This document shows positions 1-6,231 of a stretch of 6,412 nt of DNA, in pieces; the stretch's first letter is position 1; every line of letters starts with the position of its first letter. A program made the position numbers and the translations under genes. The notes under the pieces were generated by a model. That model worked only from the letters and a program-made list of their open reading frames with translations, was not told the DNA's origin and ran no database searches. This DNA is from QQUK01 sp913009765 (GTDB taxonomy: Bacteria; Zixibacteria; MSB-5A5; GN15; FEB-12), in contig CALCCW010000067.1 in the NCBI GenBank assembly GCA_937900185.1, positions 1 through 6,412 on the forward strand, read 5' to 3'.

Positions 1-91
1 TTTATATGTTTTTTTTTTTTTTTTTCAAGCAGAAGACGGCATACGAGATATATCAGTGTGACTGGAGTTCAGACGTGTGCTCTTCCGATCT
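1..91. other. Sequencing adapter contamination (poly-T, P7, TruSeq index adapter)
   Basis: Not biological sequence. Positions 26-49 match the Illumina P7 flow-cell primer (begins CAAGCAGAAGACGGCATACG), 50-57 are the index (ATATCAGT), and 58-91 are the TruSeq read-2 adapter ending in GCTCTTCCGATCT. Read in the sequencing direction the index is ACTGATAT, which from memory is TruSeq LT index 25 (ACTGAT plus filler AT). The 17-T run at 9-25 is the poly-A that appears when reads run past the end of the adapter. Genuine sequence starts at 92. The first 91 bases supply a false stop codon and seven false residues to the gene on the minus strand. Confidence 0.98.
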
Positions 92-1268
92 CCGGTTCAA
101 ATAATTCAATTCCCTCAATAATTTTGAGTCCCATATTCGGATGAGTGTTCATTTTCTGCTGTTCATCAATTGTCAATTTATCCTGTTTGTTCAAAATTGA
201 ATCGGGAACACCAATTTTACCAATATCATGCAGCGTACACCCAATTTTTAAATGATGCCGTTTTTGTTCAGACCATCTAAATTCTAAGGCTATCAGCTCG
301 GCTAATTGACGTACACGAGTTGTATGACCGGCAGTGTATGCGTCTCGTGCTTCAATAGCGTTTGCCAAAGCTAAAAATGCCTGTAAATAAGAATGCTCTA
401 AATCATGATACAGTTTGAAATTCATAAATGTTGATGCTGCCGAATTACTCAATAACATAAGAACATCAAGCTGTCCTGATGTTAAATTATCAAAACGATT
501 AATCATAACAAGATTTATAACACCCATTAATTCTTTGCGGCTGTAAATTGGCTGAGTAATCAAAGTTTTTATCTGCTGCTGTCCATCTATTTCAATTTTT
601 TCTTTTGAAATAATCGGAGTAAAAAAAGCTGATTGTTTCACTTGTGTAATAACAGATTCATCACAAATTATGTCTAAAAACCTTTTATCATCACAATCAT
701 ATACTTTGATATATTCCCCTTTTGTTTTAGGGTCTAAAGATATCAAAGAAACAGCGGTTGCAGCAAGTTCACTTTTACATGATTGTACAACTAACCGCAT
801 AAACTCTTCTTTATTTTCTTCAGTAGCTGCAGCACTCGCAACTTTCAAAAAAGCAACTTGCTCTTTTAAGGAGACATTATCCCGAATAATTTGCTGATGG
901 GACAGCCCTCGTTTAATTGTTGCCCGTAATAAATCAAGTTTGAACGGTTTGACCAAAAAATCATACGCACCCTTTTTGAGTACTTCTATAGCAGCTTCAA
1001 CTGTTGGATGAGCAGTCATGAGAATAACAACTGCATCATTATGATGTTCCTGAGCGGCATCTATTACATCAACACCGGAAAACTCGCCCATAACCAAATC
1101 AGTTAAAACAAGATCAACTTGATTGTTCTGAATGTATGTTATTCCCTTGGAGACATCTGAAAATGTATGTACATCATACTTAAATGATGAAAGTGCTTCT
1201 TTAATAATATTACAAATATACTTTTCATCATCTACAACTACAATTTGCGGTACAAAGATGTTAGACAT
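92..1268 (-). CDS. Response regulator with GAF-like and HD-GYP domains, C-terminus missing (contig end)
   Basis: Probable two-component cytoplasmic c-di-GMP phosphodiesterase. Residues 8-122 form a receiver domain with acidic pocket D13/D14, phospho-acceptor D57 in VLTD, switch T85 and K107 in VKPF. Residues about 150-285 look like a GAF sensor domain. The HD-GYP domain starts near 295 and shows E306 and H315 (AGHTTRV), the HDIGK signature H347-D348-K351, and H376. The later HHE and GYP motifs are absent because the contig stops; roughly 80-100 residues are missing. Only residues up to P392 are real: the apparent ending IGRAHV and the stop at 69-71 are translated adapter. The start is supported by AGGAAGGAAAG at 1276-1286, seven bases upstream. 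The gene follows lipA on the same strand after 107 bp with no hairpin or convincing promoter seen, so co-transcription is possible. The signal sensed and the partner kinase are unknown. Confidence 0.92.
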
Positions 1269-1375
1269 TGGGGTTCTTTCCTTCCTAATACGTTCTAAAT
1301 ACTGTATCGGAGAAAATGTGTCCCCTTAAAGACCTGAATTGTAATCTGTATAAAGGTTGAGCTTGGAAAGGTATA

Positions 1376-2224
1376 TTATATCTGATCTGCCCTATACGAA
1401 GATCGAACTAAGGGAGCTGAAACAACTTTTGCAATTCCTGCATTTTCAGCAATTCGTTTCAATTCGGAAAATTCATCGGGATGATAATACTTTTTTACCG
1501 AAAGATGTCTGCTTGACGGTGCAAGATATTGACCAATGGTTAAGATTGAAACATTATGAGCATAGAGGTCATCAAATAAAATTTTCAACTGTTCTTTTGT
1601 CTCCCCTACACCTACCATAATACCGGATTTTGTTCTAATCTCAGAATTTTCAGAAACATGCTTTAATAAATTTAAAGATGTCTGATAATTTGCCTGAGGT
1701 CTGACAATCGGATACAATGATTGTACTGTCTCAAGATTATGATTAAAAATATTTGGTTTACAATCAATTATAATGCTTATAGCATTTGGAGCATGCAAAA
1801 AATCAGGTGTCAGCAATTCAATTGCGGCATGAGGAAGCAGAGAACGAATCTCTTTAACTGTTTCAGCAAAATGTACAGCTCCTCCGTCAGAAAGATCATC
1901 CCGAGTAACCGATGTAATAACAATATGTTTGAGTTTCAATTTCGCTGACATCTCTGCGACTCTTTTAGGTTCTGTGGAATCAACCGGATTAGGTAAACCG
2001 GCATCAATATCACAAAAACTGCAATTTCTCGTACATTTTGGTCCAAGAATCAAAAATGTTGCAGTTCCTCTTTCAAAACATTCTGCTCTATTCGGACAAT
2101 TAGCAGCCTGACAAACCGTTTGTACCCCATATTCCTTAATAAGTTGATTTACTTCTTTAAACTTCTCTCCCCCAACAGCTTTTATCTTTAACCAATCCGG
2201 TTTTCTCTGTTTTTTAGAAATCAT
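1376..2224 (-). CDS. lipA: Lipoyl synthase (radical SAM)
   Basis: Inserts two sulfur atoms into octanoyl groups on lipoyl carrier domains (2-oxoacid dehydrogenases, glycine cleavage H protein), the last step of lipoate biosynthesis in the cytoplasm. The protein is 282 aa, a normal compact full length. All family signatures are visible: auxiliary-cluster cysteines C38, C43 and C49 (CX4CX5C), radical-SAM cysteines C64, C68 and C71 (CX3CX2C), the TSVTRDDLSDGG segment, VGVGET, and the C-terminal RSSYRA motif (274-279) whose serine ligates the auxiliary cluster. The KPDWLKIK opening near residue 8 is typical, and the next Met is at residue 92, so the first ATG is the start. No Shine-Dalgarno is visible before it, unlike the other genes here. 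A promoter lies just upstream. The gene is divergent from the dockerin gene and possibly co-transcribed with the downstream response regulator. No lipB is present in the window. Confidence 0.97.
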   Translation of the reverse strand: MISKKQRKPDWLKIKAVGGEKFKEVNQLIKEYGVQTVCQAANCPNRAECFERGTATFLILGPKCTRNCSFCDIDAGLPNPVDSTEPKRVAEMSAKLKLKHIVITSVTRDDLSDGGAVHFAETVKEIRSLLPHAAIELLTPDFLHAPNAISIIIDCKPNIFNHNLETVQSLYPIVRPQANYQTSLNLLKHVSENSEIRTKSGIMVGVGETKEQLKILFDDLYAHNVSILTIGQYLAPSSRHLSVKKYYHPDEFSELKRIAENAGIAKVVSAPLVRSSYRADQI

Positions 2225-2245
2225 ATTATATACTAATTTTCTGAT

Positions 2246-2274
2246 ATTTTAATTAATCACAACATTTTTATCAA
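2246..2274 (-). promoter_or_regulatory. Predicted sigma70-type promoter of lipA
   Basis: On the minus strand TTGATA (2274-2269) is followed after exactly 17 bases by TAAAAT (2251-2246). Each hexamer is one base away from consensus. Transcription would begin near 2239, leaving a leader of only about 14 A/T-rich bases before the lipA ATG. Chance matches are common in DNA this A/T-rich, so this remains a prediction. Confidence 0.5.
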
Positions 2275-2297
2275 CAAATTACTCTCATTTTATCAAG

Positions 2298-2320
2298 TAT
2301 AATCGAAAATGCTCGATAAT
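2298..2320 (+). promoter_or_regulatory. Candidate -10 box and overlapping inverted repeat before the dockerin gene
   Basis: TATAAT at 2298-2303 is a perfect -10 hexamer 56 bases before the dockerin-protein start, but no good -35 lies 16-18 bases upstream. An inverted repeat, ATAATCGA (2299-2306) and TCGATAAT (2313-2320) separated by six bases, overlaps the -10 with seven of eight positions paired. This is the geometry of a dimeric repressor site. It is suggestive only: A/T-rich intergenic DNA gives such arms by chance. Confidence 0.3.
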
Positions 2321-2359
2321 CAAGGAAAAGGATAAACATTTGATATTTAAGGATATGCC

Positions 2360-4450
2360 ATGATACATCGGAAATTTTTCATTTTCCTCACCATAGCACT
2401 AATAACTTTTTCGGCATCAATTTGGTCAGTTGAGAAAAGTAATATCAGAATCGATAAAGTTGATAATGCGTCAACTTCAGAAATTCGTGTTCGCCCGTCA
2501 TTATCAACAGCAGATACCTGTATTGTTCGTCATGATCAAGGAATCGCATATAGGATAGGAGAATGGGTTCAAGGGAATGAACTATATAAAAGTTATTTAG
2601 ATCCATCACTTACATGTACAAATCCATACCCATATACAATTACAGAAGTTGTTATGCCATTGTGGTTTTTTTCAGGTACAACCATCTCAGTTTCAGTTGA
2701 TATTGAAAAAGTTGATTATACTAATCCCGACTGCCCATTCCCTGATACAATCATGCTGGGGATTTCATCTACTTGGAGTTATGATATTCCTGATACAACA
2801 GGTGTTTATAACATTTGGGTTCCACTTGACGAACCCATTGTAGTCAATGAACCGTTCTTTGCCGGTTTTTTTATTGGAGATATTTCAAATCCAAGTTGCA
2901 GTGTTTCAGTTATCACAGACAATGATACACTTTCAACTTGTGAATCATATAATATTTGGGATGATTCTATTGGATTTGTTGATTTAATGGATTGGGGATT
3001 TCCGGGACAACTAGTTCTCTATGCTTCGGGTGTCCCCGGTGGAAACGCTTTTGAACCAGAACCGAACGTTTCTATTATCTCTCCAAATATGAATGACAGT
3101 CTGTACAAATCAACGGAGATTTGGATAAATGAAAATTCCGGTTCATCAATAATAGATTATGTTTCATTTTCTTATGCCTCCGATTCAAACTTTGTAGAAA
3201 TCGGTAGAGATTATGACGGAACAAAAGCATTTCGTGATGGAGTTACTCCGAGTAATAATGCAGCAGGCTATAGTTATAACTGGGATTTTTCAACTGTTCC
3301 CGAAGGTACCTATACAATTCGTACTACAGCCGTTGACGCACTCGGCAGAACAGCCTCAGATGACATTACTCTCTTTTTAGAACCTACCCCTCCGATAGCT
3401 AAAATAACTACTCCATCTTTAGGTACAAATTTCTGCCCATCATTTGACATATTGATGTCTTCAAATGATGAAAATCTTTCCTCTGTCAGCTTAGCATATA
3501 AACGTTCCGAACCAAATTTTTCGGTGAATGCTCAAACATTATTATTATCTGATTTTGGAGATTATTTTTCTTCAGCAATCGCAGCCTCTTTGGCATTACA
3601 AGCATTAGCAGACCGAGGTAACGATTATTTAATGCTTAGAGGAGTTATCCCTCTTAGTCCAAGGCTTATGACGTATAGAATAGCAGAATATTTTTCGATT
3701 GTTTCAAATAACGGTGTATATGATGAAAATGTTTTTACCGGATTACAAGAATTTAATTCAACAGTTGGAAATACTTTACAAATAAACTATAAAAGAAATC
3801 CAAGTTACTTAGATTTAAGAACAGAGATTGAATTAAATGGTAATGTCGTGTTAGCCGGTATAGGCGGGACCTTTAACAATTGGGTTTTAATAGACGGTTT
3901 CAAAGGAACGGTCTCTTTGGACGGAACATATAATATCACAATCAGTAATCCGCTTAATGCACTTATTGACACGATACAGTTTAGGAACACAGCCTTTGGG
4001 TCTGATCTTTTCTTACAAGACAGTTGGCAGCCGGTAGAGATAATTATCTATTTTGGTTTACTAAACTGGGAGCCACAGTTGACTGAATTCTATATTGATA
4101 CAGATAGAACTGACGGTTGGTCATACAACTGGACTCCACCAAATTTTTGGCAGGGATATGATTACTTTATTCAATCTAAAGGTACAGACTTAACATTACT
4201 CAACGGATATGATAATACTATGCTTTCTTATGACTGCACAGAATTTTATCTTGCCGGTGATTTAAACAATGATGGTGTCACTGACATGAATGATTTAACA
4301 TATCTTATACATTATTTCACCAACCATGGTGCTCCGCCTGTTGGAGGAGATGCTCGTGCAGATACAAACTGTGACGGCTATTTGAATATTACCGACATAG
4401 TATATTATGCAAACTATATATTTGGCTTAGCACCTACCCCCTGTTATTAA
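2360..4450 (+). CDS. Secreted multidomain protein with Ig-like domains, dead C39-like domain and C-terminal dockerin
   Basis: A 696-aa exported protein; exact function unknown. Residues 1-23 form a signal peptide (MIHRK, then a hydrophobic stretch; cleavage near A19 or S23). Residues about 50-225 make an unrecognised beta-rich domain with several cysteines (C54, C86, C125, C180, C194). Residues 235-342 are Ig-like, with the strand pattern GYSYNW...PEGTYTIRTTAVDALGR. A second Ig-like unit runs from about 345 to 630 (GWSYNW at 586-591) and appears interrupted at about 397-545 by a C39-peptidase-like region lacking its catalytic residues. Residues 631-696 are a dockerin: two calcium loops of pattern DxNxDGxxxxxD (D634/N636/D638/D645 and D668/N670/D672/D679), each followed by a helix. 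The start has TAAGGAT at 2348-2354, five bases upstream. It is divergent from lipA and ends 6 bp before a terminator hairpin. It probably acts at the cell surface or outside the cell; no cohesin is in the window. Confidence 0.85.
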   Translation: MIHRKFFIFLTIALITFSASIWSVEKSNIRIDKVDNASTSEIRVRPSLSTADTCIVRHDQGIAYRIGEWVQGNELYKSYLDPSLTCTNPYPYTITEVVMPLWFFSGTTISVSVDIEKVDYTNPDCPFPDTIMLGISSTWSYDIPDTTGVYNIWVPLDEPIVVNEPFFAGFFIGDISNPSCSVSVITDNDTLSTCESYNIWDDSIGFVDLMDWGFPGQLVLYASGVPGGNAFEPEPNVSIISPNMNDSLYKSTEIWINENSGSSIIDYVSFSYASDSNFVEIGRDYDGTKAFRDGVTPSNNAAGYSYNWDFSTVPEGTYTIRTTAVDALGRTASDDITLFLEPTPPIAKITTPSLGTNFCPSFDILMSSNDENLSSVSLAYKRSEPNFSVNAQTLLLSDFGDYFSSAIAASLALQALADRGNDYLMLRGVIPLSPRLMTYRIAEYFSIVSNNGVYDENVFTGLQEFNSTVGNTLQINYKRNPSYLDLRTEIELNGNVVLAGIGGTFNNWVLIDGFKGTVSLDGTYNITISNPLNALIDTIQFRNTAFGSDLFLQDSWQPVEIIIYFGLLNWEPQLTEFYIDTDRTDGWSYNWTPPNFWQGYDYFIQSKGTDLTLLNGYDNTMLSYDCTEFYLAGDLNNDGVTDMNDLTYLIHYFTNHGAPPVGGDARADTNCDGYLNITDIVYYANYIFGLAPTPCY

Positions 4451-4456
4451 AATAGT

Positions 4457-4489
4457 AAAAGCCCGCTTGAATTAAGCGGGCTTTTTTTT
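4457..4489. terminator. Rho-independent terminator between convergent genes
   Basis: GCCCGCTT (4461-4468) and AAGCGGGC (4474-4481) form a perfect 8-bp stem around a 5-base loop. Flanking AAAA/TTTT extends it to 12 bp. An eight-T run follows on the plus strand (4482-4489), a textbook terminator for the dockerin gene that ends at 4450. The A-rich left flank gives a shorter T run on the minus strand, so it can also end the operon whose last stop codon is at 4488-4490; the T run overlaps that stop codon. Confidence 0.93.
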
Positions 4490-4790
4490 ATTTTCTGCTC
4501 ATTGCTGCTGAGATTGCTCTCCTCGCCACTTGAGGTGATATATCACAAATAGAAATCAGCGTATCAACAGCTGTATCGAGATATTTTAGCCAATCTTTTT
4601 GAGGATGTTTATTTTTTAAATCATCGGTGATTTCATCAGCAATTGTCGCAATGTATTGTGCATACTGTTTTCTTTTACCAATTTTTAAAAATGGAATAAT
4701 GTACTTATTAGCCACATGTCCAAGTAATAACATACCCACTGAGCTGAGCATACCTAACCATGAGGCAGGTTGTGAAAATAGTGAATTCAT
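4488..4790 (-). CDS. Small one-span membrane protein, holin-like architecture
   Basis: A 100-aa protein, not recognised with certainty. A single hydrophobic segment spans about residues 11-35 (WLGMLSSVGMLLLGHVANKY then IIPFL). A basic stretch follows (KIGKRK, 36-41), then a soluble helical tail with DEITDDL, DWLKYLDTAVDTL and a final ARRAISAAMSRK. One N-terminal span plus an amphipathic tail of about 60 residues resembles the LL-H type phage holin family, which would make pores for phage lysis. That assignment is inference from architecture; a small phage or host membrane protein of other function is possible. The start has AAAGGAG at 4797-4803, six bases upstream. It lies 16 bp after the 474-aa gene, with the ribosome site in the gap, so it is the last gene of a tight operon. 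It runs into the shared terminator. Confidence 0.75.
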   Translation of the reverse strand: MNSLFSQPASWLGMLSSVGMLLLGHVANKYIIPFLKIGKRKQYAQYIATIADEITDDLKNKHPQKDWLKYLDTAVDTLISICDISPQVARRAISAAMSRK

Positions 4791-4806
4791 GTAAAGCTCC
4801 TTTTTT

Positions 4807-6231
4807 TTACCAGCTTATTTGCCAGCTTGTTGTTTGAGGTATAGTTATGCGTTGACGCATAACTATACCGTCTTTTTTGGCAATTGTTATTTCATACAGT
4901 TGTCCTGATGGACTTAAAGAATCAGAAGGTATCAAATCTAAATAAAAATATCCAAGTGAATCTGAAACCGTGCTGACTTTGAAAGGCGAAACTATCAGCT
5001 CTCCTGAACGAGCGACTCCTCCGGGCAACGATGCTGTAATAGTTGCATGCGGTTCAGGGTTGCCGTTGATGTCATAGATATATGCATACGCTCGGCATAA
5101 GTTTGGTTGTGACGGCTGCCCCGGGTCAAATGTATATCCAAAAAGCAAATCTTCACCTGCACCGGTGACAACAATTGTATCAAAAGCATTAAAAATATAG
5201 CCTGAAGCATTGGCGGCAAGAAGATAATTCCCGGGGTCAAGATTAAATAGAAGTTCTCCATTTATATTTGAACGACCGGTTGCGATAAGAACTGTTTGGT
5301 CCAAATTTCTCATATATGCTGATACTGCCGGAACGGGAACATTGCTTGCCGAATCAATTACTGTTATTTTGTAAGCATAGATTCCGGCACCATTACTATT
5401 TAGAGAATCCAAGATGATATTAACTGAATCCTGTATATCGGTCAGTTCTGATGCATCGATATCATTACCACTCCCTGCTCCGCCTGCTTCTGCTTTGATA
5501 CCGTTGCCTGTTCCGGTACTAATAGCATATAAGCCGTTCCCTCCTTGTGTTGATTCAAGATACATTCCATGCCCGCTTGATGATTGTGAACTGGCATAGA
5601 TTGCTGACCCCTCGGGATTGCTGATAAATAATTGTTTTAACTCAAGTTGAAAATTTGACTCCCCGTCAACTAACGCCTCCAATGAGTCAGCTGCTTTAGA
5701 GTCATTTGAAACAGACAAAACATTAGCTTTAGCATTTACCGAATCGGCAGACGGGTCAAAAGTCGACCGACTTGAAATAAGTGTATCGAGATTATCTAAG
5801 CGAGTATTATAATCAGCACCGATATAAAGCTGAAATGTTCCGCTATGCACAGTTGTTAAACCTAATGAAATATCTTTCACCGATAACAACCATGAGTAGA
5901 CACCGTTAGAAGGACTCGCACCGTCAATATCAGCAACAGCAACACCATACGAATAACAGGTGCCGATATTTGTTTGTGCCTGACTGACAATATTACTGTT
6001 ATTTCCTAATACTGTTGTGCTGTATGCTACGGCACCCTCGGGATAAAATGTAATAATACCGATAGAATCGGCGGTATCAATGTCTGTCAAACTGCCGAGC
6101 GAATCTAATATAAAAAAGTTCATTGTTAAACTGTCAGAACCGGCACTACCTGAATTATTTACGACATTCGCCTTGTTCTTCGGTGTGATACAAATTAATA
6201 ATAAAAGCAAAACCATAAGAAACTGTTTCAT
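4807..6231 (-). CDS. Exported fibre-like protein with glycine-rich repeats and two carboxypeptidase-regulatory/Ig-like domains; possible phage tail appendage
   Basis: 474 aa when started at 6231. An N-terminal hydrophobic segment (MKQFLMVLLLLLICI) suggests a signal peptide. Residues about 30-140 are a beta-rich domain ending in GTFQLYIGADYNTRLDNLD. Residues 141-200 are helix-prone and Ser/Asp-rich. Residues 208-251 contain an 11-12-residue glycine repeat. Residues about 285-366 form a carboxypeptidase-regulatory-like fold (NINGELLFNLDPGNYLLAA). Residues 378-470 form a second (AYAYIYDINGNPEPHATITA, then SDSLGYFYLDLIPS). This arrangement is seen in phage tail-associated and structural proteins, and a holin-like gene follows 16 bp later. 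An exported host surface protein is the alternative, and the signal peptide favours it somewhat. The start at 6231 is chosen over an in-frame ATG at 6252 because AAGGAG lies six bases upstream and the preceding gene ends in an ATGA overlap. The last codons hold a perfect inverted repeat. Confidence 0.8.
   Translation of the reverse strand: MKQFLMVLLLLLICITPKNKANVVNNSGSAGSDSLTMNFFILDSLGSLTDIDTADSIGIITFYPEGAVAYSTTVLGNNSNIVSQAQTNIGTCYSYGVAVADIDGASPSNGVYSWLLSVKDISLGLTTVHSGTFQLYIGADYNTRLDNLDTLISSRSTFDPSADSVNAKANVLSVSNDSKAADSLEALVDGESNFQLELKQLFISNPEGSAIYASSQSSSGHGMYLESTQGGNGLYAISTGTGNGIKAEAGGAGSGNDIDASELTDIQDSVNIILDSLNSNGAGIYAYKITVIDSASNVPVPAVSAYMRNLDQTVLIATGRSNINGELLFNLDPGNYLLAANASGYIFNAFDTIVVTGAGEDLLFGYTFDPGQPSQPNLCRAYAYIYDINGNPEPHATITASLPGGVARSGELIVSPFKVSTVSDSLGYFYLDLIPSDSLSPSGQLYEITIAKKDGIVMRQRITIPQTTSWQISW
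4838..4869. repeat. Perfect 15-bp inverted repeat in the 3' end of the fibre-like gene
   Basis: GGTATAGTTATGCGT (4838-4852) and ACGCATAACTATACC (4855-4869) are exact reverse complements separated by two bases. On the coding (minus) strand the arms encode GIVMR and RITIP around Q460, so the repeat is fully coding. The transcript would fold into a 14-15-bp hairpin 47 bases before the start of the holin-like gene. No T run follows, so it is not a standard terminator. Control of downstream translation, an RNA processing site or a DNA-binding site are all possible. Confidence 0.9.
5476..5610 (-). repeat. Glycine-rich 11-12-residue protein repeat (four units)
   Basis: Inside the 474-aa protein, residues 208-251 repeat the pattern G-x-G/A-hydrophobic-Tyr followed by small and polar residues: GSAIYASS, GHGMYLES, GNGLYAIS and GNGIKAEA. 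The hydrophobic pairs I211-Y212, M223-Y224, L234-Y235 and I245-K246 are spaced 12, 11 and 11 residues apart. Such short glycine-phased repeats are typical of beta-helical shafts in fibres and spikes. The structural reading is inference; the periodicity is visible. Confidence 0.6.

Noticed and set aside
9..25. T-run at the left end as a terminator or poly-A tract
   Set aside because: It directly abuts the P7 primer and is the usual artefact of reading past the adapter.
69..91. Stop codon and last seven residues of the HD-GYP protein
   Set aside because: They lie wholly or mainly in adapter sequence and are not part of the organism's gene.
1269..1375. Separate promoter for the response regulator
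   Set aside because: The best match (GGGACA, 17 bases, TATTTA on the minus strand) is too far from consensus to call.
1357..1620. Plus-strand open frame opposite the lipA 3' end
   Set aside because: It is antisense to a clearly conserved lipoyl synthase region, has no ribosome site and shows no recognisable domain.
3805..3990. Minus-strand open frame inside the dockerin gene
   Set aside because: It lies fully within a long coding frame with good domain evidence and has no independent support.
4810..4830. Short direct repeat AAGCTGG on the minus strand near the fibre-like stop codon
   Set aside because: Two 7-base copies encoding the SW pairs of the C-terminus are within chance and probably reflect the protein sequence.
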